Of a stretch of 64,000 nt of DNA, positions 46,869-59,342 are shown piece by piece. The stretch spans positions 26,533-90,532 of the forward strand of contig NWQQ01000018.1 in assembly GCA_002798255.1 (NCBI GenBank), in the 5' to 3' direction. The translations under genes were made by a program, and so were the position numbers. Below the pieces are notes generated by a model that did no database searches, was not told where the DNA came from, and saw nothing but the letters and a program-made list of their open reading frames with translations. This DNA is from Lysobacteraceae bacterium NML95-0200. GTDB lineage: Bacteria > Pseudomonadota > Gammaproteobacteria > Xanthomonadales > Xanthomonadaceae. Position 1 is the first letter of the stretch; each line of letters starts with the position of its first letter.

Positions 46869-47332
46869 AAGCGCATGGCCTTCGTCGGTTTTTGCAGTGC
46901 CTGTTGCGATTGCTGGGCGTGGCGTGGACTTTGCCCAACAGCCTGATGGGCTTGCTGCTCGGGATTTGTGCAATCCCCTGGGGCGCAAGGCCACGCTTGA
47001 GCCGCAGCGATTTTGCCCTGGTATTCGACCGCTGGCCCTGGGGGGCGGGCGGTGCGATGACATTGGGCAATGTCATCATCAACACCGCAGCCGATTTGGA
47101 AGCGCTTTGCCCGACTTATGCGCATCGCGCAGGACTGTGCCAGGAGCCACGGGTGAGACTTGGCAGCCACGAACGCGCCCATGTCTGGCAATACATGCTG
47201 CTGGGGCCATTTTTCTTGCCACTGTATTTCGTGCTGGGTGGAATCAGCGTACGCAACCCGCTGGAGCGCGCCGCCGACCGCTATGCACTGGGACAGGGCA
47301 GCTGGTGGCCGTGGTGGGGTGAAGTCAGATAA
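46865..47332 (+). CDS. Membrane protein with an HExxH...E zinc-protease-like pattern
   Basis: 155 residues. Hydrophobic segments are at about 15-40 and 109-127. SHERAHVWQY gives His102-Glu103-x-x-His106, and 27 residues later NPLERAADRYA offers Glu134 in an E-x-x-A-D context. That spacing and context resemble small gluzincin peptidases (DUF4157-like), whose third zinc ligand is that Glu. The second helix lies between the two motifs, which is unusual. I know no named family. Its ATG overlaps the stop of the upstream small gene. Proteolysis is inferred from the motif alone. Confidence 0.6.
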   Translation: MKAHGLRRFLQCLLRLLGVAWTLPNSLMGLLLGICAIPWGARPRLSRSDFALVFDRWPWGAGGAMTLGNVIINTAADLEALCPTYAHRAGLCQEPRVRLGSHERAHVWQYMLLGPFFLPLYFVLGGISVRNPLERAADRYALGQGSWWPWWGEVR

Positions 47333-47424
47333 GAGCCTGTTCAAAGTCCCTATTGTGGTGGGTACTGTACGCCTTGCGTACATGGCTTTTCCTCGAAAAA
47401 CGGCGAGAGAATAAGACTTTGAAC
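47331..47424. mobile_element. Miniature inverted-repeat element (about 90 bp)
   Basis: GTTCAAAGTC (47339-47348) and its exact complement GACTTTGAAC (47415-47424) enclose a non-coding core with an inner GTACGC-CTT-GCGTAC hairpin. The left edge AAGAGCCTGTTCAAA (47331-47345) is identical, inverted, to the end of the IS5-type remnant at 55864-55878. This suggests a MITE mobilised by that IS. It begins at the stop codon of the upstream gene. No target duplication was identified. Confidence 0.6.
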
Positions 47425-47436
47425 TGACTCCAAGAA

Positions 47437-47463
47437 AAACCCCTGCGTTGGGGGCAGGGGTTT
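47437..47463 (-). terminator. Intrinsic terminator of rpsT
   Basis: A 10-bp perfect stem (47437-47446 with 47454-47463) around a 7-base loop. On the minus strand it is followed by a T-rich run (GTTTTTCTTG), 41 bases after the rpsT stop. Confidence 0.85.
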
Positions 47464-47504
47464 CATGTCTCAATGCATTCTGTTGAATGCGCGGCAGAGG
47501 GGGG

Positions 47505-47774
47505 TCAGGCGGCTTTCAGAGCCTTGATGCGGGCGTTCAGACGGCTCTTGTGACGGGCAGCCTTGTTCTTGTGAATAAGGCCACGTGAGGCAAAGCGGTC
47601 GAGCAGCGGTTGCGCCACAGCAAAGGCTGCGGTTGCAGCTTCAGCATCACCGGCGTGCAGTGCCTTCAGCACTTTCTTGACCGAGGTGCGGAGCATGGAA
47701 CGCTGGCTGTTGTTACGCGCATTGCGAACGATGGTTTGCTTGGCGCGCTTTTGGGCGGACTTGATATTGGCCAC
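47505..47774 (-). CDS. rpsT: 30S ribosomal protein S20
   Basis: 89 residues, basic, all-helical: [20 protein letters not shown] at the start and [19 protein letters not shown] at the end. The start is GTG at 47772-47774, with AAAGG about 7 bases upstream, because the family begins MANIKSA. The upstream ATG frame is not conserved. A non-AUG start is known for E. coli rpsT (UUG), where it takes part in autoregulation. It is divergent from murJ, as in many gammaproteobacteria. Confidence 0.96.
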   Translation of the reverse strand: MANIKSAQKRAKQTIVRNARNNSQRSMLRTSVKKVLKALHAGDAEAATAAFAVAQPLLDRFASRGLIHKNKAARHKSRLNARIKALKAA

Positions 47775-47882
47775 AGGAAAACCTTTGGAAATCGTGAAGG
47801 GGTCAACGTGTCGCAAAATGCGATAGCGGGTTAGTATGCAGGCTTTTGATGCAAGCGTCAACAAAGCTTAAGGAGTCAGGCG

Positions 47883-49502
47883 ATGCCCCGGAATGATGTG
47901 ACTGCCACGGAGGCGGAAAATTCGCCAAAATCAGCGGGAAAAACAGTGCGCGGTGGCGGCATGCTGCGTTCAACGGTCGTATTTACGGCAATGACGTTTC
48001 TCTCCCGCATTGCCGGGTATTTGCGCGATTGGCTGCAAGCCAGCCTGTTCGGTGCCGGGCCTGCGGTCAGCGCCTTCGTGGTCGCCTACCGCATTCCCAA
48101 TTATCTGCGGCGGATTTTTGCCGAGGGCTCGTTTTCTTCGGCCTTTGTGCCGGTGCTGACCGAGCTGCGCGAGAAAGGCGATCACAAAGCCGTGCAGGAC
48201 TTCATGAACCATATCGCTGGCGCCTTGCTGGCTGCGGTGATTGTGGTCAGTGGCCTTGGCATGCTGGCCGCCCCGTGGATTGCCAGGGGCTTTTTGTTGT
48301 TTGCGCCGGCCGGGACTGAGACCGTGCCGCTGGCAGCGGAAATGCTGCGGATTACCTTTCCGTATCTGACCTTTATTTCGATGACGGCGCTGGCAGGCGC
48401 AGCGCTTAACAGCTTCCGCCAGTTCGGGCTGCCCGCATTTGCGCCCATCCTGCACAATCTGGCCTTGATCGCGGCGATGCTGTTTCTGGCCAAACACCTG
48501 GAAGTGCCGGAAAAAGCGCTGGCCTGGGGCGTGCTGGCCGCAGGCATTTTGCAAATGCTGCTGCTTTGGCCGGCATTGGGGCGGCTGGGGATTCGCCCGC
48601 GCTTTGCCTTCAATTTCAAGCATGAAGGCGTACGCCGTGTATTCAAGCTGATGTTGCCGACAATTTTTTCCTCGTCCGTGGCGCAGGTGAATGTGCTGGT
48701 GGGCACCTTGTTTGCCTCGCTCCTGGTGCCTGCTGCGCAGTCTTGGCTGTATTACTCCGACCGTCTGACCGAGCTGCCGCTGGGGCTGTTTGGCGTCGCC
48801 ATTGGCACGGTGATTTTGCCTGCGCTCTCGCGCCACCATGCGCGCGCCGATGAGTCCGGTTATTCGCAAGCCCTGGACTGGGGCTTGCGTATCGTGCTGC
48901 TGCTTGGCATTCCGGCAGCGGTGGGATTGATTTTGCTGGCCTCGCCGCTGACCATTTCGCTGTTTCGCTATGGCGCGTTCACCAGCGAGGACAGCCGCAT
49001 GGTCGGCTATGCGCTGTCGGCCATGTGCGTGGGCATCCCGGCGTTCATGCTCAGCAAAGTGTTGCTGTCGGCCTTCTATTCTCGCAAGGACACCAAAACC
49101 CCGATGCGCGCGGCCATCTGGACGGTAGTGTGTAATGTGCTGCTGATTGCCGGGCTGGTGACTCCGCTTTGGAAAATCGGCTCACCTATCGCCCATGTCG
49201 GCATTGCTGCAGCCACAGCCATTGCCGGGATATTCAATGCGGCACTGCTGCTGCACTGGTTGCGCCGCGATGGCATTTATCAGCCACAGCCGGGCTGGAT
49301 GCGCTGGCTGATGAGCCTGGCGCTTGCCGCATTGGCAATGGCAGCAGTGGTCTGGGGCTTGCGTGAATGGGTGGGCGACTTTGCCCCACTGCCTGCGATG
49401 AAACGCTGGTTCTGGCTACTGATGATCGTGGGCAGTGGCGCACTGACTTATGCGGCGGTACTGCTTGCGTTCGGGCTGCGCCCACGCGATTTGCGGCACT
49501 GA
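47883..49502 (+). CDS. murJ: Lipid II flippase MurJ
   Basis: 539 residues, about 14 transmembrane helices of the MOP superfamily. Hallmarks are TFLSRIAGYLRDWLQASLFG, AFVVAYRIPNYLRRIFAEGS with FSSAFVPVL, and LYYSDRLTELPLGLFGVAIG. It moves lipid II across the inner membrane for peptidoglycan synthesis. The N-terminal extension of about 26 residues before the first helix (TATEAENSPKSAGK) is longer than usual; an internal ATG (GGGMLRS) would give the standard start. Confidence 0.94.
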   Translation: MPRNDVTATEAENSPKSAGKTVRGGGMLRSTVVFTAMTFLSRIAGYLRDWLQASLFGAGPAVSAFVVAYRIPNYLRRIFAEGSFSSAFVPVLTELREKGDHKAVQDFMNHIAGALLAAVIVVSGLGMLAAPWIARGFLLFAPAGTETVPLAAEMLRITFPYLTFISMTALAGAALNSFRQFGLPAFAPILHNLALIAAMLFLAKHLEVPEKALAWGVLAAGILQMLLLWPALGRLGIRPRFAFNFKHEGVRRVFKLMLPTIFSSSVAQVNVLVGTLFASLLVPAAQSWLYYSDRLTELPLGLFGVAIGTVILPALSRHHARADESGYSQALDWGLRIVLLLGIPAAVGLILLASPLTISLFRYGAFTSEDSRMVGYALSAMCVGIPAFMLSKVLLSAFYSRKDTKTPMRAAIWTVVCNVLLIAGLVTPLWKIGSPIAHVGIAAATAIAGIFNAALLLHWLRRDGIYQPQPGWMRWLMSLALAALAMAAVVWGLREWVGDFAPLPAMKRWFWLLMIVGSGALTYAAVLLAFGLRPRDLRH

Positions 49503-49570
49503 TTGCTTTTGACCTTGCAGCTGTGGCTGGTGCACTGTTTTGAGTCTGGTCAAGCGACTGGGAAATTGCA

Positions 49571-49610
49571 GATAACAAAAAACCCGCCTTACGGCGGGCT
49601 TTTTGTTATC
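49571..49610. terminator. Bidirectional terminator between murJ and tRNA-Ser
   Basis: A nearly perfect 40-base palindrome: GATAACAAAAAACCCGCC, a TTAC loop, then the complement with TTTTTGTTATC. It has a T-run on both strands. It would end murJ on the plus strand and the tRNA transcript on the minus strand. Confidence 0.9.
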
Positions 49611-49703
49611 TGGCGGAGACTGAGGGATTCGAACCCTCGATAGAGCTTTTGACCCTATACTCCCTTAGCAGGGGAGCCCCTTCGGCCTCTCGGGCAAGTC
49701 TCC
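49611..49703 (-). tRNA. tRNA-Ser (GCT)
   Basis: On the minus strand the gene starts GGAGACTTGCCCGAG and ends AGTCTCCGCCA. The 7-bp acceptor stem pairs, CCA is encoded, and the anticodon loop CTGCTAA gives GCT. It has the long variable arm of a class II tRNA, and the T-loop reads GGTTCGAATCC. It lies next to csrA, as in other gammaproteobacteria. Confidence 0.96.
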
Positions 49704-49754
49704 TGAAATGTGTTCTGCTAACGTTGCCGTGAGCAGGCCAACTAGGATAACAAG

Positions 49755-49961
49755 TTATTCCCCAGAGGGCAAATATTCTTTTTCGCCGCCATTATTGGCT
49801 TCATCGTGAATACGGCGATAGATTTCTTCGCGGTGTACGGCGACATCCTTGGGGGCGGTAATCCCTACACGAACTTGGTTGCCTTTGACACCGAGTACGG
49901 TGACGGTGACCGAGTCACCAATCATCAAGGTTTCGCCAACACGGCGGGTGAGAATCAACAT
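49755..49961 (-). CDS. csrA: Carbon storage regulator CsrA/RsmA
   Basis: 68 residues. It binds GGA motifs in mRNA leaders and controls translation and stability. [20 protein letters not shown] and [20 protein letters not shown] are the canonical sequence, with RNA-contact residues Arg44-equivalent in HREEIYRR. The ATG at 49961 has AGGAG nearby (CAGGAGCTTTACACC). The order alaS-csrA-tRNA-Ser is conserved. Confidence 0.97.
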   Translation of the reverse strand: MLILTRRVGETLMIGDSVTVTVLGVKGNQVRVGITAPKDVAVHREEIYRRIHDEANNGGEKEYLPSGE

Positions 49962-50066
49962 GGTGTAAAGCTCCTGTGTGGCTGTCCCACACTTTCTTGC
50001 ATTATAGACATTTAAGCGCTTGTTGGAAAAGCATAACAGCACTGTGAGAGCCGCGGCGCAGGATTT

Positions 50067-52838
<2,772 letters not shown>

Positions 52839-52843
52839 TCAAG

Positions 52844-53349
52844 TCAGAAGTCGTCGTCAAACAGCTCGCCACTGATGGCCTGACGCATTTGTTCGCGGGT
52901 AAAGCCGCGACGCAGCAGCAGGTCGGCAGCTTTGCGCTGGCGTGCCGGGTCATGGGTCAGCGTTTCGCCAAAACGGCGCTGTACCAAGTGATGCGCCAAT
53001 TGGCTCCAACTTTCTTCAACTGAATCAATGGCTTGCTGGATGATTTCGCTCTCCAGTCCGTGCGCGCCAAGCTCGGCGCGGATATGCAATGGCCCATAGC
53101 CCTGCATGGCACGGTTGCGGGCGAGGCTTTCGGCAAAGCGTATGTTGCTTTGCCAGCCTGCATCGGCCATTTGCTCAACGGCGCTGGCAGCTTCTTCATG
53201 GTTGATGCCACGCGCCTGGAGTTTGAGCAACAGTTCTTTGCGGGAATGTTCGCGGCGAACCAGAAGCCCCAGCGCACGCTGCGCCGGGGTCTGCTCGCGC
53301 CGCTGCCGACGGCGGCGGGCAGGCGCTTCACCATCGGCAGGCGGCTGGC

Positions 53350-53353
<4 letters not shown>
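52844..53353 (-). CDS. recX: RecA regulatory protein RecX
   Basis: 169 residues, three-helix repeats. [20 protein letters not shown] is the first repeat, [19 protein letters not shown] the second, and [20 protein letters not shown] the third. The basic N-terminus has [10 protein letters not shown]. RecX caps RecA filaments and limits recombinase activity. The start overlaps the recA stop by 4 bases, so translation is coupled. Confidence 0.95.
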
Positions 53354-54390
<1,037 letters not shown>

Positions 54391-54533
54391 GGGACTGTCC
54401 TTATGTGATTGGAATGATGGGGAGAGTTTGCGGCATGGCTGTCGCAAAAGCTGCGACTGGCCTGAATGCAATCAAAATATTTTGCGCCTGCCTGTTGTAA
54501 GCGGAAAAACCGGCCACGCGGGTCGGAAAACGG

Positions 54534-55181
54534 CTATCGGTTGGGTCTGACAAGGCCACAGTACAGCCCTTCGATGGCGAAATCCTGCCCCGGCAGCACT
54601 TCAATCGGGGCGTAGTCGGGGTTGCGCGGCAGCAGGCGGATGCGGTCGTGGGTCTTTTTGAACAGCTTGACGGTAATTTCCTCGTCGATGCGCGCCACCA
54701 CAATCTGGCCGTTGCGGGCTTCCGGGGTGCGGTGCACGCCAATCAAGTCACCATCGAAAATGCCCTCGTCAATCATCGAGTCGCCCTTGACCTTGAGCAG
54801 ATAGTCGGGCCTGGGCGAGAACAGCACGCGGTCGAGAATCAGCACCTGGTCGGAGCCAATATCCGCGCCAATCGGCAACCCGGCTGCCACTTGCCCCAGT
54901 ACCGGCAGCTGGATGGCGTTTTCATCCAGTGCCGATAGCGGCTGACTACTCTTAGGCAGGATATCCGCGCGCAGGATGCGCAGGCTGCGCGCCACACCGG
55001 GCTTGCGTTCAATGGCGCCGGCCGCTTCCAGTGCTTCCAGATGGTACTGCGCAGCACGCACCCCCCTGAAGCCGAAGGCTCGGGCGATTTCAGTTTGGGA
55101 TGGGGGATAGCCGTCCACAGTAATGCGCTCGGCGATATAGGCGAGGATGGCTTCCTGGGTATCGGTGAGGTTGCTGTTCAT
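54534..55181 (-). CDS. lexA: LexA repressor
   Basis: 215 residues. The winged-helix domain has PPSQTEIARAFGFRGVRAAQ, the recognition helix typical of xanthomonads. The self-cleavage site is Ala100-Gly101 in QVAAGLPI, with catalytic Ser135 in KGDSMIDEG and Lys172 in EITVKLF. The start at 55181 is 6 bases from the LexA operator, giving autoregulation. An insertion-sequence patch lies directly upstream, and the promoter must fit within about 110 bases. Confidence 0.97.
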   Translation of the reverse strand: MNSNLTDTQEAILAYIAERITVDGYPPSQTEIARAFGFRGVRAAQYHLEALEAAGAIERKPGVARSLRILRADILPKSSQPLSALDENAIQLPVLGQVAAGLPIGADIGSDQVLILDRVLFSPRPDYLLKVKGDSMIDEGIFDGDLIGVHRTPEARNGQIVVARIDEEITVKLFKKTHDRIRLLPRNPDYAPIEVLPGQDFAIEGLYCGLVRPNR

Positions 55182-55187
55182 GTGTGC

Positions 55188-55201
55188 AGTATTACTACTA
55201 A
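55188..55201 (-). promoter_or_regulatory. LexA operator of lexA
   Basis: On the minus strand TTAGTAGTAATACT, that is TTAG-N6-TACT, the LexA box described for Xanthomonadaceae. It ends 6 bases before the lexA ATG, so bound LexA would block transcription or early elongation. Confidence 0.85.
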
Positions 55202-55294
55202 GCGCGCGGATTGCAAGCGTCCCTACCGCCGCTGGCGGCAATTTACTGCAATAAAGTGATGAAAACTTGTCTTGTCCCTGCGCAGTTTTCCCCG

Positions 55295-55567
55295 TCAAGT
55301 AGACGGTTGTAAAGGAGAATTTGCCCGCTCGCATTGTTGGCGAAAGACGACGATGGCGGCCTCTTCCTCGATGGATAACACGGTCGAGCGCGGTTGCTTG
55401 GGCCCGGTGGGCAGGTCGGCCACCGAAGTGCGTTTCTTCCACTTGGCCACCGTCTTGGGATTGATGCCATAGCGCTTGGCGAGCGTTCTCAAGCGCTCTT
55501 GACTATTTTGTATTGCTCGACGGGTTGCCTCTGTCGTCGTGGCGCGTGCATGGAGTACCTGACCCAT
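55295..55567 (-). mobile_element. IS481-family transposase, N-terminal fragment
   Basis: On the minus strand the frame opens MGQVLHARATTTEATRRAI, then LAKRYGINPKTVAKWKKRTS, VADLPTGPKQPRSTVLSIEE and EAAIVVFR. This is the helix-turn-helix N-terminus of IS481 transposases. After about 80 residues it diverges and stops, so the DDE domain is missing. It is a dead remnant between lexA and the IS5 fragment. Confidence 0.85.
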
Positions 55568-55612
55568 AGCGCTTCCTTCCATTCGGGGGATAAGATGGAG
55601 CCATTAAAGCAT

Positions 55613-55878
55613 GAGACCTTACAGCTCTACGTGGGCAAGCCTTTTGCACAGGGCGTGCAAGCCATTTTGGAGAGTGCGTCAATGTGCAGATTGCCAAGCG
55701 CAGTCAGCTGCACACCTTCAAGGTGATGCCCAAGCGCTGGGTGGTGGAGCGCAGCTTTGCCTGGCTGGACAAGAACAGACGCTTGTGGGAGAACTGCGAG
55801 CGCCTGCTCAATACCAGCTTGCAGTTCATCCACTTGGCTTTCCTGGCGCTCATCCTCAAAAGATTTTGAACAGGCTCT
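55613..55878 (+). mobile_element. IS5-family transposase, C-terminal fragment with right end
   Basis: An open frame ending at 55869 reads VQIAKRSQLHTFKVMPKRW, then VVERSFAWLDKNRRLWENCE and LLNTSLQFIHLAFLALILKR, the C-terminal DDE part of IS5-type elements. The preceding segment (about 55613-55680) is in another frame (YVGKPFAQGVQAILESA), so the copy is frameshifted. The right inverted repeat TTTGAACAGGCTCTT is present at 55864-55878, and the left half is gone. The end matches the miniature element at 47331. Confidence 0.8.
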
Positions 55879-56206
55879 TGCAACGTCATTCGCCCCGAAG
55901 CCTGTCAAGCAGTCGTTGCCTTTGGGCGCGCCCCAAGCGACATACGCTTCAAACCAGTCGCTCAATACATTGCCGTGCAGCTAATCGTGATGGCCGCAGC
56001 TAACCCGATCTCCGCAACCGGGCGACGATTGTCGGCATTGAGAGCAGGCATCGGCGGGTTGTTTCTGGAGCACCGTTCAAGGCCTTCGAGATCCAGGACG
56101 GTAAAAATTTCAAAGACCCACTACCCAGTCAATCGGAACGCCGCGCCGCTTAAGTGAACAGCATTACGGCAATGCCGGGCTTTGTTATTGGATAAGACGC
56201 AGCTTC
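55879..56206. other. Gene-poor remnant region between the IS fragments and fdxA
   Basis: No supported gene. A plus-strand frame ending at 56151-56153 reads RATIVGIESRHRRVVSGAPF, then KAFEIQDGKNFKDPLPSQSE and RRAA, and looks like the tail of a degraded protein I cannot name. A weak hairpin, GCATT-ACGGC-AATGC, lies 45 bases beyond the fdxA stop and could help end that gene. Otherwise I see nothing. Confidence 0.35.
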
Positions 56207-56530
56207 TCAGCGCTCCAGAAGGGGCAGTTTGTTGGGTTTGCCATCCCATTCGCTGGCATCGGACAGCGGATCCTTACGGGTGGTGATGACCGGCCACAGC
56301 GGGGTGAGTTCGGCGTTCAGGGCGATGAAGTGCTCCTGGCCTGCGGGCACGTCATCCTCGGGGAAGATGGCATTGGCCGGGCATTCGGGCTCGCACAGGG
56401 TGCAGTCGATGCATTCGTCCGGGTCGATGACCAGAAAATTCGGGCCTTCATGGAAACAATCGACCGGGCAGACTTCCACACAGTCGGTGTATTTGCATTT
56501 GATGCAGTTGTCGGTGACGACGAAGGGCAT
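56207..56530 (-). CDS. fdxA: Seven-iron ferredoxin FdxA
   Basis: 107 residues, same length and cysteine layout as Azotobacter ferredoxin I. Cys9, Cys17 and Cys50 fit the [3Fe-4S] cluster, and Cys21, Cys40, Cys43 and Cys46 the [4Fe-4S] cluster. Cys12 and Cys25 are extra, the latter like the free Cys in FdI. Motifs are [18 protein letters not shown] and [12 protein letters not shown]. It is a low-potential electron carrier. The ATG at 56530 is used; a long upstream extension is antisense to pcnB and not real. Confidence 0.96.
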   Translation of the reverse strand: MPFVVTDNCIKCKYTDCVEVCPVDCFHEGPNFLVIDPDECIDCTLCEPECPANAIFPEDDVPAGQEHFIALNAELTPLWPVITTRKDPLSDASEWDGKPNKLPLLER

Positions 56531-56665
56531 GGCGGCTTGGATAATCCTGGCTGTGGGGGCTGCCGCGTGGGCGCGGCGCATTGGGGCCGGGGCGGCAGTG
56601 CTCGCATCTTGTGCGAAGCGCGATAGTATAGGCGCATTCATCCAAATTGACACGACCAGGGACGA

Positions 56666-58021
56666 ATGGCAGAACATTCCCAGACCCAGGCCAGGGCGCA
56701 ACATATTCCACGCGATGCCCACAATATCTCGCGCAAGCACATCAGCGCCAATGCCCTGCGGGTACTGTACCGGCTGCGCGAGGCCGGCTTCCAGGCGCAT
56801 ATGGTAGGTGGCGCAGTGCGCGACCTGCTGATTGGCGTTATCCCCAAGGACTTTGACGTGGCCACCGATGCCACGCCCGAAGAAGTCAAGGCGCTGTTCC
56901 GCAATTGTCGCCTGATTGGCCGCCGCTTCCGTCTGGCGCATGTGCTGTTTGGCCGGGAAATCATCGAGGTAGCCACTTTCCGCGCTGCCGGGGGCAGTGA
57001 TGAAAATGGCGACCGGCAGATTGATGATGATGGCCGCCTGTTGCGTGACAACATCTATGGCAGCATCGAAGAAGACGCGCTGCGCCGCGATTTCACCGCC
57101 AATGCGCTGTATTACGCTATTGAGGATTTTTCGGTACGCGATTACTGCGGCGGCTTTGCCGATGTGCAGAACCGTGTGCTGCGCCTGATTGGCGAGCCCA
57201 AGGCGCGCTATCGCGAAGACCCGGTGCGGATGCTGCGCGCGGTGCGCCTGGCCGCCAAGCTCGGTTTTTCCATCGAGCCGGAAACGGCGCAGCCGATTCC
57301 ACAACTTGCGCCATTGCTGGCCGAGGCAGCGCCGGCGCGGTTGTTTGAAGAAACCCTGAAACTGTTTTTGTCAGGACATGCCCGCGCCAGCTTTGAAGGG
57401 CTGGAAGCCCATGGCCTGCTGCCGGTTCTGTTGCCAGAAACCGCCGCGGCGCTGGCGGCCAATCGCAGTGGCGCCCTGCGCCGGATGCTGATAGCCGGGC
57501 TTGCCGCCACCGATGAGCGCGTGGCGCGGGATGAATCGGTGTCGCCGGCCTTTTTGTTTGCGCTGCTGCTGTGGCCGGCCTATGCGCATGCACTGATGAA
57601 GCTGCAAAGCCGTGGCATGCATCTGGTTGAGGCGCAGCGTCGCGCGGCCGACCAAGTGACTTTGCATCAGACCCGTATCATCGCGCTGCCACGCAGGTTT
57701 TCGATTCCGATGCAGGAAATCTGGCTGATGCAGCCGCGTTTTGCCCAGCGCAAGCGGGTCGGGCGCACCTTGGCGCATCCGCGCTTCCGTGCGGCCTTTG
57801 ATTTCCTGCAACTACGCCGCCATGCCTCTGATGAGCACGGTGCCGATATCGCTTTCTGGCGCGGTGAGCAATCGGCTGCAGCGGTGCAGCAATGGCTGCC
57901 CGAGCCTGTGGAGCTGCCTGATGAAATCGCTGCAGAAGAAGCCGAGTACGCCGCTGAAACTTTGGAAAAACCGAAGAAACCGCGCTATCGCCGGCGTGGC
58001 ATGCGCAAGATAAAACAATGA
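56666..58021 (+). CDS. pcnB: Poly(A) polymerase I
   Basis: 451 residues of the nucleotidyltransferase family shared with CCA-adding enzymes. [20 protein letters not shown] is the PcnB-specific start. The catalytic motif is [20 protein letters not shown] with Asp62 and Asp64, followed by [16 protein letters not shown]. The C-terminal tail is basic ([14 protein letters not shown]), as in PcnB and not in Cca. It adds 3' A-tails to RNA and promotes decay. The stop overlaps folK by 4 bases, a conserved pcnB-folK pair. Confidence 0.95.
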   Translation: MAEHSQTQARAQHIPRDAHNISRKHISANALRVLYRLREAGFQAHMVGGAVRDLLIGVIPKDFDVATDATPEEVKALFRNCRLIGRRFRLAHVLFGREIIEVATFRAAGGSDENGDRQIDDDGRLLRDNIYGSIEEDALRRDFTANALYYAIEDFSVRDYCGGFADVQNRVLRLIGEPKARYREDPVRMLRAVRLAAKLGFSIEPETAQPIPQLAPLLAEAAPARLFEETLKLFLSGHARASFEGLEAHGLLPVLLPETAAALAANRSGALRRMLIAGLAATDERVARDESVSPAFLFALLLWPAYAHALMKLQSRGMHLVEAQRRAADQVTLHQTRIIALPRRFSIPMQEIWLMQPRFAQRKRVGRTLAHPRFRAAFDFLQLRRHASDEHGADIAFWRGEQSAAAVQQWLPEPVELPDEIAAEEAEYAAETLEKPKKPRYRRRGMRKIKQ

Positions 58022-58482
58022 GCCAGCGTGCCTTTGTTGGCCTGGGCGGCAATGTCGGTGATGCCCAGGCCACGCTGCGATCGGGGCTGTCTGCCTTGGC
58101 GGCCTTGCCGCAAACCCGGCTGTTGGCAGCTTCCCGCCTGTATCGCACCGCGCCAGTTGGCGGCATTGAGCAGGCCGACTTCAGCAATGCCGTGGCCGCG
58201 CTGGAAACCGGGCTGGCCGCAGCAGAATTATTGCAGGCGCTACTTGCCATCGAGCGCGCCCATGGCCGTGACCGCAGCCGCGAGCTGCGCTGGGGGCCGC
58301 GCACCCTGGATCTGGATTTATTGCTGTATGGCGATGAGGTGATCGAAGTCGATGGCCTTATCGTGCCGCATCCGCGCATGGCCGAGCGCCGCTTCGTGCT
58401 GGAGCCATTGCTGGAAATCGCACCGCAGATCCAGATTCCCGGCATTGGCCTGGCAGCGGACGCCTTGATGCGCCTGCCATAA
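58018..58482 (+). CDS. folK: 6-hydroxymethyl-7,8-dihydropterin pyrophosphokinase
   Basis: 154 residues. It transfers pyrophosphate from ATP to the pterin in folate synthesis. [30 protein letters not shown], the loop [15 protein letters not shown] and [18 protein letters not shown] are the standard motifs. It overlaps pcnB and leads, 44 bases later, into panB. Confidence 0.95.
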   Translation: MSQRAFVGLGGNVGDAQATLRSGLSALAALPQTRLLAASRLYRTAPVGGIEQADFSNAVAALETGLAAAELLQALLAIERAHGRDRSRELRWGPRTLDLDLLLYGDEVIEVDGLIVPHPRMAERRFVLEPLLEIAPQIQIPGIGLAADALMRLP

Positions 58483-58526
58483 AGCACGGGCGCTACAATG
58501 CGCTCCCCATTGCGGCTTTCATCCTC

Positions 58527-59342
58527 ATGACCGATTCCCAACGCAAACCCGTGACCGTGCCGGATTTGCTTGCCCTGCGTCAGTCCGGGCACAAACTCAG
58601 CATGCTGACCTGTTATGACGCCGGCTTTGCCCGTACCCTCGATAACGCCGGGGTGGATTTGATTCTGGTGGGGGATTCGCTGGGCATGGTGGTGCAGGGC
58701 GGCCATTCCACCCTGGGGGTGACGGTGGAGGACATCGCCTATCACACCCGCTGTGTGGCAGCCGCGACCCGGCGCGCCCTGATTGTGGCCGATCTGCCGT
58801 TTCAGGCCGATGCCACGCCCGAGCGCGCCCTGGATGCAGCTACCGCCTTGCTGCGCGCCGGCGCCGGCATGGTCAAGCTCGAAGGCGCAGGTCACAAGCT
58901 CGATTGCATCCGCTTTCTGGTTGAGCGGGAAATCCCGGTATGTGCGCATCTGGGGCTGACCCCGCAATCGGTGCTGCGCTTTGGCGGCTTCAAAGTGCAG
59001 GGCAGGGGCGATGCGGCGGCAGGAAAGCTGCGCCAGGAAGCCAGGCAAGTGGCTGAGGCCGGTGCATCGCTCTTGGTGCTGGAAGCCGTGCCTGCGCCGC
59101 TGGCTGCCGATATCAGCCGTGACTCGCCCATCCCCACCATCGGCATTGGCGCAGGCAAGGACTGCGACGGTCAGGTGCTGGTGCTGCATGACATGCTGGG
59201 GCTGGATGCGGGGCATCGCAGGCCGCGCTTTGTGCGCGATTTCCTTGCCGAGGGCGGCTCGGTGGCCGGCGCGGTGGCCGCCTATGTCGAGGCCGTGCAA
59301 ACGGGCAGCTTCCCCGCAGAAGAACATGGCTATAACGCATGA
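58527..59342 (+). CDS. panB: 3-methyl-2-oxobutanoate hydroxymethyltransferase
   Basis: 271 residues, TIM barrel. It makes ketopantoate from ketoisovalerate and methylene-[41 protein letters not shown], the [11 protein letters not shown] metal region and [16 protein letters not shown] [12 protein letters not shown], plus [20 protein letters not shown], all fit. The stop overlaps panC by 4 bases. Confidence 0.96.
   Translation: MTDSQRKPVTVPDLLALRQSGHKLSMLTCYDAGFARTLDNAGVDLILVGDSLGMVVQGGHSTLGVTVEDIAYHTRCVAAATRRALIVADLPFQADATPERALDAATALLRAGAGMVKLEGAGHKLDCIRFLVEREIPVCAHLGLTPQSVLRFGGFKVQGRGDAAAGKLRQEARQVAEAGASLLVLEAVPAPLAADISRDSPIPTIGIGAGKDCDGQVLVLHDMLGLDAGHRRPRFVRDFLAEGGSVAGAVAAYVEAVQTGSFPAEEHGYNA

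Noticed and set aside
55975..56157. 60-codon frame before fdxA as a gene
   Set aside because: No ribosome site, no motif, and it sits in an IS-damaged stretch; an alternative frame gives an equally plausible degraded tail.
56530..57304. Long N-terminal extension of the fdxA frame
   Set aside because: The extra residues run antisense through pcnB and do not belong to the 107-residue ferredoxin family.
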